64,000 nt of DNA from Mesorhizobium sp. M8A.F.Ca.ET.218.01.1.1. Its GTDB lineage: Bacteria; Pseudomonadota; Alphaproteobacteria; Rhizobiales; Rhizobiaceae. Where the stretch lies: positions 186,001 to 250,000 of the forward strand of contig NZ_SRUZ01000007.1 of NCBI RefSeq assembly GCF_004791165.1. The letters run 5' to 3'. The notes under the pieces were generated by a model. The model saw only the letters and a list, made by a program, of their open reading frames with translations. It did not search any database and had not been told where the DNA came from. The first letter of the stretch is position 1; every line of letters begins with the position of its first letter. Shown in pieces: positions 49,389 to 57,879 of the stretch. Both the position numbers and the translations under genes were made by a program.

Positions 49389-49832
49389 TCAATCGCTCGC
49401 GACGGCGTCCGACAAGGCTCTCGGCGCTGGCAGATCCGCGCCCTCTGCCAGCGGCCGGTCATGCTCGAACTGCTCGGCGTCGGGCAAGGCATGCAGCCAG
49501 GTTTCGCGCCGGCCGGTCCACAATTCATATTGCGGTTCAAGGTCCGTCGGCGCGACGTCGAGACTGCCGAGCATCACCTCGGCCTCGTTGTCGTCGACCC
49601 AGGCGACGCGGCTGCCGCAGGTCGGGCAAAAGCTGCGTGTGCCGTAGCTTGCCACTTCGCCCGATGTCTCGAAGGCATCGCGCGGCCAGATGGCAAAGGC
49701 GGAATAGACCGAACCGCTCGCCTTGCGGCAGTCCTTGCAGTGGCAAAGGCCAACCCGTGACGGCTGGCCGGTGACGACGAAATGCACGCCGCCGCACAGG
49801 CAGCTACCGGTCCTGCGTGTTGTCTCGGACAT
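49389..49832 (-). CDS. GFA family (CENP-V/GFA) zinc protein
   Basis: 147 residues with the glutathione-dependent formaldehyde-activating (GFA) fold: GSCLCGGVHFVV, LCHCKDCRKASG (zinc cysteines), SFCPTCGSRVAW and the end LHALPDAEQFEHDRP. Family members are often called S-(hydroxymethyl)glutathione synthases, but most lack proven activity. Start is the ATG at 49832. Its promoter was not recognised. Confidence 0.92.
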   Translation of the reverse strand: MSETTRRTGSCLCGGVHFVVTGQPSRVGLCHCKDCRKASGSVYSAFAIWPRDAFETSGEVASYGTRSFCPTCGSRVAWVDDNEAEVMLGSLDVAPTDLEPQYELWTGRRETWLHALPDAEQFEHDRPLAEGADLPAPRALSDAVASD

Positions 49833-50076
49833 GGTTGCGGCCCTCCGTTTTCGCCACCCTGGCTGTCAGCCATACGGCTGTGCAGCCGATGCTTCGTCAG
49901 TTTGGCATGCCACGGGCCGGGCGGGACAGATGCTCGTCTGCCATTTCGTTGGCCAGGATGAGAAACCGGGAAAAAGACATCCTGTTCACCGTACCGCCGG
50001 GCCCGGTTGACGCGGCCCGCAGCAATCTTCAACGCCATCCAGGTGAAATGGTTGCCGCCTTGCGGGCCGCGTTCTT

Positions 50077-50256
50077 CTATCCGCGCGCGGCCATGTGGTT
50101 GTCGAGCTTCTTGCGCGAGGGGCCATAGCGCTTGATGATGGTCTGCGCCTCGCTCTGCGGAATGCCGTATTTGCGCGCGAAGGCGGCGACCTCATAGGTC
50201 TCCTCGCTCGAGACCAGCTTGCGGTCCTGCTTGGTCTTCGATTTGTCGTCGGGCAT
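50077..50256 (-). CDS. DUF3606 protein
   Basis: 59 residues with the DUF3606 pattern: MPDDKSKTKQDRKLVSSEETYEVAAFARKYGIPQSEAQTIIKRYGPSRKKLDNHM. A single-domain helical protein of unknown role, common in stress clusters. GAGG seven bases before the ATG. A GGAAC-N17-GTT promoter lies 64 bases upstream. Confidence 0.9.
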   Translation of the reverse strand: MPDDKSKTKQDRKLVSSEETYEVAAFARKYGIPQSEAQTIIKRYGPSRKKLDNHMAARG

Positions 50257-50319
50257 GGCTGGCCTCACTTTCTGTAAGCCGCATGGTTGCGCGGACGTCT
50301 AGATGTCGCGGTCAGACAT

Positions 50320-50344
50320 AACACGGATCGGTCATGCTGGTTCC
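50320..50344 (-). promoter_or_regulatory. EcfG-type promoter of the DUF3606 gene
   Basis: Minus strand GGAAC, 17 bases, GTT (last four TGTT). Close to the consensus. Confidence 0.55.
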
Positions 50345-50389
50345 ATGGCGGATGGCGGCGACCGCCGGGCGCTTGCCGCCGGCCCCGGT

Positions 50390-50710
50390 TCAGGCCGATG
50401 GAAAGGCCGAGTCGGCGCCGTGGCCGTCAGTCGCGCCGCATTCGGCGCAGGGCGCGCTGGCGCCGGGGCAGCCGCGGTAATGCGTGCCGGCGGGACAGCA
50501 AAGGCCGTTTGAACTCGTCCAGCGCGGGCACTGGAAAACCTGCCCAGTGCCGCCGCAGCCATCGCACTCCAACACCGGTGACCGGACCAGATAGGACTTC
50601 GTTCCCAACCTGACGCTTGCGCCCAAAACTCGACCCACCCCAAAATCACTGCACAGGACACGCCGTGCATTAGCCCCAGCTAACAATATCACGTTGCCGG
50701 TTACGGACAA
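50390..50710 (-). CDS. Possible cysteine-rich zinc-finger protein
   Basis: Up to 106 residues. The C-terminal half is rich in Cys pairs with a DnaJ-like repeat: LECDGCGGTGQVFQCPRW, GLCCPAGTHYRGCPG and PCAECGATDG. The N-terminal part looks non-coding and no ATG or good site is present, only TTG and GTG codons, so the true start is unknown. The Cys spacing is the only argument for a gene. Confidence 0.35.
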   Translation of the reverse strand: MSVTGNVILLAGANARRVLCSDFGVGRVLGASVRLGTKSYLVRSPVLECDGCGGTGQVFQCPRWTSSNGLCCPAGTHYRGCPGASAPCAECGATDGHGADSAFPSA

Positions 50711-50891
50711 GTTTCAGGATCGTTAATTGTTCATGAATGCCCGGCGCATGTTGTGGGGGCTGACGATCGGCGCCCTGCGCGTGCTCCGAAATCGGAGAGA
50801 AAAAAATCGCCGACTCATGAAAAATCGCTGGCCCATGTCGGATCCGCGCGTGGCGGCGCGTCCTTGGGGCTGATGAAGCTGGAGAACAACC

Positions 50892-51320
50892 ATGTCGTCG
50901 CAAATCGCACAATCGCCGTGGCAGACCGCGGCCCTCCTCGTTGCCCGGCTGATCTTCGCCGCCGTCTTCCTGATGGCGGTGACCTTCAAATTCATGGGCA
51001 TGGAGGCCACGGCGGGCTATATCGCGACCGCCGGTTTCCCGTTCCCGCTCTTCCTCGCCTGGTGCGCGGCGATCCTGGAGGTTGCGCTGGTGCTGTGCTT
51101 GCTGAGCGGCGCCTTCTTCACGCAGGCCGCCCTGGTCGCCGCCGCCTATGTGCTGTTCCTGGCCTTTGCCTTCCACGGACCCAGCCACTGGTCAGGCAAC
51201 CAGGCCGAATTCGGCTTCTTCGTCGACCATTTTTCATTCCTGGCCGGCCTGCTGTTCGCGGCGGTCCATGGACCGGGGAGGATTCTGGCGCTGAACCTGG
51301 AATGGCCGGGCAGGGCTTAA
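50892..51320 (+). CDS. DoxX family membrane protein
   Basis: 142 residues with four transmembrane helices: AALLVARLIFAAVFLMAVTFKFMG, FPFPLFLAWCAAILEVALVLCLLSG, AALVAAAYVLFLAFAFHG and FSFLAGLLFAAVHG. The pattern R-LIFAAVFL...KF and AAILEV is the DoxX family. Homologues act in redox or thiosulfate-related membrane complexes. CTGGAGAACAACC precedes the ATG. Confidence 0.9.
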   Translation: MSSQIAQSPWQTAALLVARLIFAAVFLMAVTFKFMGMEATAGYIATAGFPFPLFLAWCAAILEVALVLCLLSGAFFTQAALVAAAYVLFLAFAFHGPSHWSGNQAEFGFFVDHFSFLAGLLFAAVHGPGRILALNLEWPGRA

Positions 51321-51351
51321 GTAGCCCGCCCGGCAAGGCGCGAAGAGGACC

Positions 51352-51657
51352 TTACATCTGGTCGTTGTAGGGCTCCTTCATCTGGCCGACCATGCGGGCC
51401 AGCTTCGAGAAGGACGGCATGTCCGCCTCCGGCTGGCACTGGTTGGCGAGTTCCAGCAGCCGGATCGGGAAGTTGACGGCGTCGCGGCTCGACGCCGACA
51501 TGCCTCCTGATCGCTCCTCGCCGGTTTCGGAGGCCTCGGCCTTGCGCAGCGCAATGTCGATCTCCTCCGCTGTCAGCACGCCCTTCTTGACCAGGACGTG
51601 GTTGATCGAGGCGACGGCCATCAGCAGGCCTTCGAGTTGCAGGTTGGCGACGTTCAT
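51352..51657 (-). CDS. Conserved small hypothetical protein
   Basis: 101 residues: NVANLQLEGLLMAVASINHVLVKKGVLTAEEIDIALRKAEASETGEERSGGMSASSRDAVNFPIRLLELANQCQPE. Helical; the segment LVKKGVLTAEEIDIALRKAE resembles part of the nitrile-hydratase-like or MshEN-type helix pairs, but no family can be named. GGAGGGAGCAGTCC before the ATG is a strong site. Confidence 0.75.
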   Translation of the reverse strand: MNVANLQLEGLLMAVASINHVLVKKGVLTAEEIDIALRKAEASETGEERSGGMSASSRDAVNFPIRLLELANQCQPEADMPSFSKLARMVGQMKEPYNDQM

Positions 51658-51736
51658 GGACTGCTCCCTCCATTGATCGCAGTGGAAACGCGTCAGCGGC
51701 GTTTCCGATCCCAGGACGCCGGTCGGCCGGACGCGT

Positions 51737-52006
51737 CTATTCCTGCGTCAGGCGCTCGCCATATTCGCGCCACACCGCCTTGACCTCGAGGCTGCCGAGG
51801 CGCGGGATCGAGGGGTCGCCGCAGTCTATGGCGACGGTGCTGATGTCGTAATTGGGGTAAGCGTGGGCGACGAAGCGGATCGCTTCGCCAAGCGAGTGCA
51901 CCCGGATGATCGGATCCGCCTGGCCCTGGCCAGTGCTGCGCACACCGGAAACCGTGGCCGGAGCGTGCCGCATCCTGAAGACGGATGCCATGGCTGGTCT
52001 GTCCAT
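51737..52006 (-). CDS. Small hypothetical protein
   Basis: 89 residues: ASVFRMRHAPATVSGVRSTGQGQADPIIRVHSLGEAIRFVAHAYPNYDISTVAIDCGDPSIPRLGSLEVKAVWREYGERL. A small alpha/beta protein without known relatives. AGGAGAGGACG directly before the ATG. Last gene of the stress islet on this strand. Confidence 0.7.
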   Translation of the reverse strand: MDRPAMASVFRMRHAPATVSGVRSTGQGQADPIIRVHSLGEAIRFVAHAYPNYDISTVAIDCGDPSIPRLGSLEVKAVWREYGERLTQE

Positions 52007-52214
52007 CGTCCTCTCCTAAAAGGCCGTGCGACGGGAATCATTCCATGAGCTGCCGCTGATGATTTCACAGGAGCCGGCTGTTGAAAAGCCTGATGAATGT
52101 CAGGGCCGCGGTCATGCCCCCTCCAGCTAAATGTGAATTTTTTCCTAGAAGCTCGTTGATCGGGTGAGGGCAGCCATGCTACATATTTGTCCATGGTGCT
52201 GATTTGCGCCAACG
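52007..52214. other. Intergenic region without recognised gene
   Basis: Between the hypothetical gene at 52006 and the terminator at 52215. TTGATC at 52156-52161 with CTACATA 17 bases on could be a promoter, but the transcript would be only about 50 bases before the terminator. No coding frame of note. Confidence 0.4.
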
Positions 52215-52242
52215 ACCCGCCGCCGAGGCGGGTTTTGTTTTT
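52215..52242 (+). terminator. Rho-independent terminator
   Basis: Stem ACCCGCC / GGCGGGT with loop GCCGA, followed by TTTGTTTTTT. No gene on the plus strand ends nearby, so it closes an unknown short transcript. Confidence 0.75.
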
Positions 52243-52291
52243 TGGCGCCATGCCAGGAACGCCGCTGCGATTGCAAATCTGAATGCTGGCG

Positions 52292-52460
52292 GGACAGCGC
52301 CCCCCTCTGTCCTGCCGGACATCTCCCCCACATGGAGGGAGATCGGCAGCTTTGGCGCTCCGCCACTCCATCAGACGTTGGAAATTGGCGAAAGCCGGCG
52401 AGTGCTTAATCTCCCCCCTCGTGGGGGAGATGTCCGGCAGGACAGAGGGGGGCGCCGTAG
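52292..52460. repeat. Palindromic repeat element, class A, copy 3
   Basis: Same arms as the copies at 6360 and 23487 (CGCCCCCCTCTGTCCTGCCG and reverse complement). The spacer GGCAGCTTTGGCGCTCCGCC ... GACGTTGGAAATTGGCG is the reverse complement of the spacer type of copy 1, so the whole unit is inverted relative to copy 1. Confidence 0.9.
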
Positions 52461-52491
52461 AGCGCTACTTCCGCAAGATGCGAGAAATCCC

Positions 52492-52773
52492 ATGCCCCGC
52501 TATGCCACCATCATCACCGGCGATGACGGCTTTGAAGTCGTCAGCGCCATCGGCGAATTCGAGGGCGCGGCGCCGCGGGCGCGGCTCGGCCGTGTCGAGG
52601 CGGTTGCGCCCGGCGTGCTGATCGGGATGGTGCGGGACGCCAGCGGCGGGTTTTGTTTTCCGCCGGCCGGCATCGACAGCCGCGCTGTCGGCCTCGCCAT
52701 GGCGAAGCTCAAGGCGAGGGCCGGGGCGGCAAAACCTGCCGCAAGGCCGAAGCGTGGCAAGCGGGCCGGGTAG
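52492..52773 (+). CDS. Small hypothetical protein next to the prophage remnant
   Basis: 93 residues: MPRYATIITGDDGFEVVSAIGEFEGAAPRARLGRVEAVAPGVLIGMVRDASGGFCFPPAGIDSRAVGLAMAKLKARAG and a basic Ala/Lys tail. The pattern occurs with phage genes in rhizobia, but no function is known. The class A repeat ends 31 bases before the ATG. Weak ribosome binding site. Confidence 0.65.
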   Translation: MPRYATIITGDDGFEVVSAIGEFEGAAPRARLGRVEAVAPGVLIGMVRDASGGFCFPPAGIDSRAVGLAMAKLKARAGAAKPAARPKRGKRAG

Positions 52774-52858
52774 AAGACCGTGCGCTCGAAGAAGGCGGTC
52801 CGGCGAAGCAGATCGGAACCGTCCAAAGCGGCGACCGGCGATGCCTTGGGGTAGGCCG

Positions 52859-53284
52859 ATGGCTGACGAAACCGACGTCGCGCCGAAGCGCCGCAAGGCA
52901 AGGCCGGCGAGGCGCAAAGCCGCCGCCAGCCCGGCAGCCGCGAAGGCGCCCCGCCCGAAGCGGACGAAGAAGACGCTGGGCGACGATTTTCTCGCCGCCG
53001 TGCGGGCCGATTTCCGGGCGCATGGCGCCGGCGTCCTGGCCGAGGTGCGGGCCGACAAGCCCGACCAGTATCTGAAGATCGTGCTTTCGGTGCTGCCCAA
53101 GGACATCGATGTCGCCATCAACCAACTGGACACGCTGAGCGATGAGGAAATCCGCAGCCGCATCCGCGCCCTCGAAGCCGTCCTCCGGCCGTTCCTCGAC
53201 GAACCCTGCGATCCCGGCCCTGCCGATCCCGGCCCCGCTGATGCCGGCGAGCGCGGAATATCTGGCGCTGCTGGCGGAACTTGA
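52859..53284 (+). CDS. Phage terminase small-subunit-like protein
   Basis: 141 residues: an N-terminal Lys/Arg/Ala-rich stretch (RRKARPARRKAAASPAAAK), then DDFLAAVRADFRAHGAGVLAEVRADKPDQYLKIVLSVLPKDIDVAINQLDTLSDEEIRSRIRALEAVLRPFL. The 'KPDQYLKIVLSVLPKD' block is characteristic of the small protein encoded just before the large terminase in many alphaproteobacterial prophages. Overlaps the terminase frame by 44 bases. Confidence 0.7.
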   Translation: MADETDVAPKRRKARPARRKAAASPAAAKAPRPKRTKKTLGDDFLAAVRADFRAHGAGVLAEVRADKPDQYLKIVLSVLPKDIDVAINQLDTLSDEEIRSRIRALEAVLRPFLDEPCDPGPADPGPADAGERGISGAAGGT

Positions 53285-53945
53285 CCGCCGGCGCCGCGCC
53301 AACCAGTTGGCGGCGTACAAACCGTATCAGCGCCAGGCCGAGTTTCACGCGGCCGGCGCGACCAATCGCGAGCGGCTGTTCATGGCCGGCAACCAGCTCG
53401 GCAAGACCAGGGCAGGCGGCGCCGAATGGGCCATACACCTCACCGGCCGCTATCCCCAGTGGTGGCAAGGCAAGGTTTTCGACACGCCGGTGCGGCTGTG
53501 GGCCGCCGGCGTCACCGGCGAGGGCACGCGCGACAACCCGCAGCGCGTGCTGGTCGGCCCGCCGCAGCAGCAATCCGCTTGGGGCACCGGCATGATCCCG
53601 GCCGATGCGATCGCCGACACCATCATGGGACGCGGCGCGCCCGGCGCGCTCGACAGCGTCGTGGTGCGCCATGGCGGCGGCGGCGACGTACAGGCCGGCG
53701 AGAGCGTACTGTCGTTCAAGAGCTTCGAAAAGGGCCGCGAGAAATGGCAAGGCGAGACGCTGCACGGCGTCTGGTTCGACGAGGAGCCGCCGCTCGACAT
53801 CTATTCCGAGGGCCTGACCCGCACCAACGCCACCGGCGGCATCACCATCGTCACCTTCACGCCGCTGCTGGGGATGAGCGATGTCGTGTTGTTGTTCCTG
53901 TCGGCGGGGGAGGTGGAGGGGATGGGGAAACCCAACGGAAGATGA
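53241..53945 (+). pseudogene. Phage terminase large subunit, N-terminal half
   Basis: 234 codons with the packaging ATPase: Walker A FMAGNQLGKTRAGGAEW, the strand LHGVWFDEEPPLDIY (Walker B and catalytic Glu) and GGITIVTFTPLLGMSDVVLLFLS. The sequence then leaves the family pattern (AGEVEGMGKPNGR) and stops. The missing half continues at 54306-55070 in the same frame. Between lies about 0.4 kb with an unrelated lipoprotein gene on the other strand. The gene is therefore interrupted, not simply truncated. Confidence 0.88.
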
Positions 53946-53946
53946 A

Positions 53947-54255
53947 TCAGGGGTATTTGCTTCCCGCAAGCTGCCTGGCGCGGCCTTCGGCAGTCGGCGA
54001 TTTGCGCGTGAGTGGCATACACCTAACCAACGTTTGTCGGGTGCCGCGATCATAGTATTGCACACAGGACTTATTTGGTGTGTCCGGGATGCAAGCATTA
54101 ACGTTGCTCTTTATCCACTTTCCTCCGCCGCTGAAAGCGATATATGAGGGGTAGTTTTTGCAAGTAGTTTCCTTGCTGGAATAGGGAACATTCGCTTGGC
54201 TGGTGCATGCCGATGCACTGGTGGCAATGGCGACAACGATTGCAATCCGGATCAT
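53947..54255 (-). CDS. Putative lipoprotein inserted in the terminase gene
   Basis: 102 residues: N-terminal MIRIAIVVAIATSASACTSQ with lipobox (ASAC, acylated Cys near residue 17), then PYSSKETTCKNYPSYIAFSGGGKWIKSNVNACIPDTPNKSCVQYYDRGTRQTLVRCMPLTRKS with five further Cys. GGGGAAGG five bases before the ATG. Base composition is less GC-rich than the surrounding genes. Behaves like a phage cargo gene (moron) carried into the terminase gene. Function unknown. Confidence 0.7.
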   Translation of the reverse strand: MIRIAIVVAIATSASACTSQANVPYSSKETTCKNYPSYIAFSGGGKWIKSNVNACIPDTPNKSCVQYYDRGTRQTLVRCMPLTRKSPTAEGRARQLAGSKYP

Positions 54256-54305
54256 GCCTTCCCCCAAGTCTTGTGTCAGCTTCGCATTGACGAGCCGTTG
54301 TATCA

Positions 54306-55070
54306 ATGGCTGAAGCTCTATTGGAGCATGCTTGCATGTCCCGCCACGTTACCTTCATGACCATCGACGATGCCGCGCATTATTCGCCCGGGGAACGCGC
54401 GGCGATCGTCGCCGCCTATCCCGAGCATGAGCGCGAGGCCCGTGCCCGGGGCATTCCGGTGCTGGGTTCCGGCCGCATCTTTCCGGTGGCCGAGGCGCTG
54501 ATCGCCTGCGAGCCGTTTCGCCTGCCGCGCTATTGGCCGCGTATCGGCGCGCTCGATTTCGGCTGGGATCATCCTTCGGCCGCCGTCGAGCTTGCCTGGG
54601 ATACGGAGGCCGACGTCGTCTATGTCACCAAGGCGGCGCGCGCCTCGCAACAGACGCCGGCGATGCAGGTGCTGACGCTCAAACCCTGGGGCGAATGGCT
54701 GCCCTGGGCATGGCCGCGCGACGGCCGCCGCGAAACACTGGAAGGGGCGGGCACAGCACTCGCCAGGCAATATGCCGCGCATGGGCTGAATATGCTGCCC
54801 GGCCATGCCCGTTTTCCAGATGGCTCGGTCTCGGTCGAGGCCGGCCTGATGGAGATGCTCGACCGCATGCAGAGCGGCCGCTTCAAGGTGTTCTCGACGC
54901 TTTTGCCCTGGTTCGAGGAGTTTCGCTTGTTCCAGCGGCAGGGCTTTCGGATGTACCGCATCGTTCGGGATGCGTTCGGGCCATCGACCGGTTATCCCGA
55001 AGGCCTGCTCGTGAACGGCATTCCGTTGTGCGACCAGGTGGTCTTTGAACGGGATCTCGGCGCCGATTGA
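54306..55070 (+). pseudogene. Phage terminase large subunit, C-terminal half
   Basis: After about ten unrelated codons the family pattern resumes: RHVTFMTIDDAAHYSPGERAAIVAAYPEHEREARARGIPVLGSGRIFPVAE, then nuclease-domain motifs IGALDFGWDHPSAAVELAWD (first metal Asp), GLMEMLDRMQSGRFKVFSTLLPWFEEFRL. The C-terminal end (VRDAFGPSTGYPEGLLVNGIPLCDQ) no longer follows the family, so the 3' end is also damaged. With the N-terminal half this was a complete large terminase. Confidence 0.88.
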
Positions 55071-55132
55071 CGATGGCGGATTGCCCGCATGTGTTGCAAT
55101 GCCATTGGACTAGCGACAGCCATCGCACACAA

Positions 55133-55170
55133 CCAATAGCCCGCTCCGGTTCGCCGGGGCGGGCTATTGG
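55133..55170 (+). terminator. Long hairpin with UUCG loop, terminator-like
   Basis: 17-base stem CCAATAGCCCGCTCCGG / CCGGGGCGGGCTATTGG (one G-U) with loop TTCG, followed by TGTTTCTGG. Lies 63 bases after the terminase remnant. Confidence 0.7.
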
Positions 55171-55249
55171 TGTTTCTGGGCCTAACGCGCATCTTCGGAT
55201 TTTTCATGCATGGCGTGCTCCAAAGCCGGGTTACTTCGGTAGACCTGCC

Positions 55250-55957
55250 TTAGGCCAGGATGTTGACGGCGCGGGCCGCGACCAGCGCGATCGTCAGCAG
55301 CGAGATCATCGCCTCCGCCATCATCAAAAGCTTGGCGCGTCGGGAAAGCGGCAAGGTGTCGGTCGGAGAAAATGCCGTCGCGTTGGTGAAGGCGAGGAAG
55401 AAATAATCGACGAAGCCAGGCAGCCAGTCGCGGATTTCGCGATCATTCAGGGTCATTTGCGGAAACAGGAAATCGGCATCGGCGCGTTTGACCAGGCCGC
55501 AGGTCGGCGGCCCGCCCCGGTCGGTGCTCCAGAACCACAAGGCAAAGACGATCACGTTGGTGACCCAGATGTTGAGCGCGTCGACCAGCAGCGTCTGGCC
55601 GCTGGAGCCGGCATGGCCAGCCAGCAAGGCACGCACCAGGAGCACCAGCGAACCGCAATTCATGACGCTGACGACGCCGGTCATCACCAGGGCCGTCCGG
55701 CGGATCATGACGCGAAACCGTCCGACCAGATACCAGTGCTCCTCCTCGACCGCTTTCTGGGTGGCGGCCTGCGTCCAGGCGGTGGCCACGGACAGCGGCG
55801 CGAGCAGGGCGGCCTCCAGCGCCGGCGCCAGCCAGCGGGGACCGAATGAAAGATCGTTGATGACCAGAAGCTGCAGGCAGATGATGACGAGGACCGCCGC
55901 GCGCGCCAGCCAGAAGTCGAGCGCACGGTGGTGAATGACGGCATGCGGGTGACGCAT
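55250..55957 (-). CDS. Multi-pass membrane protein with possible ion-channel-like end
   Basis: 235 residues with six hydrophobic segments: AAVLVIICLQLLVIN, WLAPALEAALLAPLSVATAW, TALVMTGVVSVMNCGSLVLLVRALLA, LLVDALNIWVTNVIVFALWFW, and YFFLAFTNATAFSPTDTLPLSRRAKLLMMAEAMISLLTIALVAARAVNIL. The last part has the layout of a two-helix potassium channel pore (helix, selectivity-like loop, helix), but with TAFSPTD instead of TVGYGD. No known function. Confidence 0.72.
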   Translation of the reverse strand: MRHPHAVIHHRALDFWLARAAVLVIICLQLLVINDLSFGPRWLAPALEAALLAPLSVATAWTQAATQKAVEEEHWYLVGRFRVMIRRTALVMTGVVSVMNCGSLVLLVRALLAGHAGSSGQTLLVDALNIWVTNVIVFALWFWSTDRGGPPTCGLVKRADADFLFPQMTLNDREIRDWLPGFVDYFFLAFTNATAFSPTDTLPLSRRAKLLMMAEAMISLLTIALVAARAVNILA

Positions 55958-56116
55958 CGAATATCCGGGATTTTCTAGTGGGATCAGGTGTGCGGGCTGT
56001 TCTGCCCGGTAAGGGCAACGGGACGCCGAAGTTCCCGCTCAATCTTGGTCTTGCAATGACCTGCAAGTATACTTTTTTGTAAGCTTTGACGTTGGGGCTG
56101 TTCGGCAAACCGGGCA

Positions 56117-57703
56117 ATGTGGTTTAAGCCGCGCATGGCGGGAATTGACGACTCCATCGATCGTTGGGTGCCGGCAGGGCTGCCTGCCGTGGCGCTGGAC
56201 TCGTCGTCGTTCTGGTCCGCCCTGCTTCGGCACCCCTGGGGTTTGCTGGCACTTTTGTGTCTGGTGCAGACGCTGTGCTGGACCGTGGTGCCAACACTCA
56301 TCGATCCCGCACCGCCCGGCGATGTCGTGGAAGGCTTCATGTGGGGCCGCGAATGGGTGCTTTTGACCTACAAGCACCCGCAGCTCCCCGGCTGGCTGCT
56401 CGAGGCCAGCCATCTCCTGACCGGATCGTTCCGCTGGCCGCAATATCTGCTGGCCCAACTGACGATCTCGGCCACGTTCGTCCTGGTCTATCTGCTGGCC
56501 CGCGACATGCTCGGACAACGCCGCGCGCTGGCCGCCGTGCTTTTGATGCCATCGGTCTATTTCTTCGGCTGGCCGACGCCGCAATTCAATCACGACTATG
56601 CGCAAATGCCGTTCTGGGCCGCGATCTGCTGGCTGCTGTGGCGCGCCGGCCGCGGTGGCGGGCCAGGCTGGTGGCTGGCGCTCGGACTGGTGTCGGGCGT
56701 CGGGCTTTATGCCAAGTTTTCCACCGGCCTGCTGCTTGCCTTCGGCGCTCTCTGGCTGCTGTCCGACGCGCGCGCGCGCAGTCGGCTGGCGACGCCCTGG
56801 CCGTGGCTTGGCCTGGCCGTTTGTCTCGCGGTCGCCGCGCCGTTGGCCATCGCACTCTACCGCATCGATTTCCTGCCGTTGACCTATTTCGCCGGCCGCG
56901 ATGCCTGGGTAACCGAGCACCGTGCGCGCCTCTACTATATCGGTGTCCAGCTAGCCGGGTTTTCCGGCTTCCTCCTGGTGCTGGCGATATCAGGGCTGCT
57001 GCGGCGCACGTCGGCTCCGCAGGACCCCGTCGAGCGCGGTAAGCTGGTCTATCTCACCTGGATGGGACTTGGGCCGGCGACGCTGATCATGGTCGCCTCT
57101 TTGTTCACCGGCACCGGCGAGGCCTGGGGCGCGCCGATGTACAATCTCGTCGGCGTCGTCGCGCTCGCCTTTCTCGGTCACCGGCTCGGTGCCCCCGAGA
57201 TGCGAAGGTTGGCGATCTGCGCCTTCATCTGCATCGTGGCCATGTCGGGGGCCTATGCGGCCATCCGCTGGACGGATTGCAATGTGCGCGGGCGGATGGA
57301 CGCCGTCTGCTGGCCGGCGCGGCCGATCTCGGACGAGGCCGAGGCAATCTGGCACGCGGCGGTGCCGGGCCGGCTCGACATCGTCGGTGGCGACACCAAT
57401 CTTGCCATGCTGGCGGGCCTCAACGCCTATGACAAGCCGTCGATCTTCACCGATCTCGATATGCGGTTCGCACCCTGGATCACGAGGCAGCGGTTGCGCG
57501 ACCATGGCATGCTGATGGTTTGGCCGGGTCGTCAAGTGCCGTCGCGGCTGCGGGCATGGTTGGACAACATTCCGGTCAAGACCGTTCTTTTCAACTGGTC
57601 GCGCGAGGCACCGCCTGTGGCGATCAGTTTTGCGGCCATTCCACCTGGTATCCGATATCTGCCGGTCGCCGCCAGTAGCCGGACACGGCATCCGCGCAAC
57701 TGA
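56117..57703 (+). CDS. GT39-like integral membrane glycosyltransferase
   Basis: 528 residues with about ten transmembrane helices in the first 400 residues. Near the N-terminus GFMWGREWVLLTYKHPQLPGWLLE resembles the catalytic loop of the ArnT/PMT type family 39 glycosyltransferases (Asp/Glu-rich loop with HPxxxxW), which use a polyprenyl-phosphate sugar donor. A soluble C-terminal domain of about 130 residues follows (RLDIVGGDTNLAMLAGLNAYDKPSIFTD...). Acceptor unknown. ATG at 56135 is an alternative start. Confidence 0.82.
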   Translation: MWFKPRMAGIDDSIDRWVPAGLPAVALDSSSFWSALLRHPWGLLALLCLVQTLCWTVVPTLIDPAPPGDVVEGFMWGREWVLLTYKHPQLPGWLLEASHLLTGSFRWPQYLLAQLTISATFVLVYLLARDMLGQRRALAAVLLMPSVYFFGWPTPQFNHDYAQMPFWAAICWLLWRAGRGGGPGWWLALGLVSGVGLYAKFSTGLLLAFGALWLLSDARARSRLATPWPWLGLAVCLAVAAPLAIALYRIDFLPLTYFAGRDAWVTEHRARLYYIGVQLAGFSGFLLVLAISGLLRRTSAPQDPVERGKLVYLTWMGLGPATLIMVASLFTGTGEAWGAPMYNLVGVVALAFLGHRLGAPEMRRLAICAFICIVAMSGAYAAIRWTDCNVRGRMDAVCWPARPISDEAEAIWHAAVPGRLDIVGGDTNLAMLAGLNAYDKPSIFTDLDMRFAPWITRQRLRDHGMLMVWPGRQVPSRLRAWLDNIPVKTVLFNWSREAPPVAISFAAIPPGIRYLPVAASSRTRHPRN

Positions 57704-57879
57704 GGTGCCCCCAGTTCCTTAGGGGGCGAATTTCACCGGTATAGCCGAATGGCCGCTCGTCCGACTGGACGAAGCAGGCGACAATGCCCATTTATGGGAC
57801 TATCCAAATTTGTTGTCGCGCAATTCCCCGGGGAACGCCGCTACAGGTTTCCCGGAATTGCCTTTTGAGGAGACGTTAC

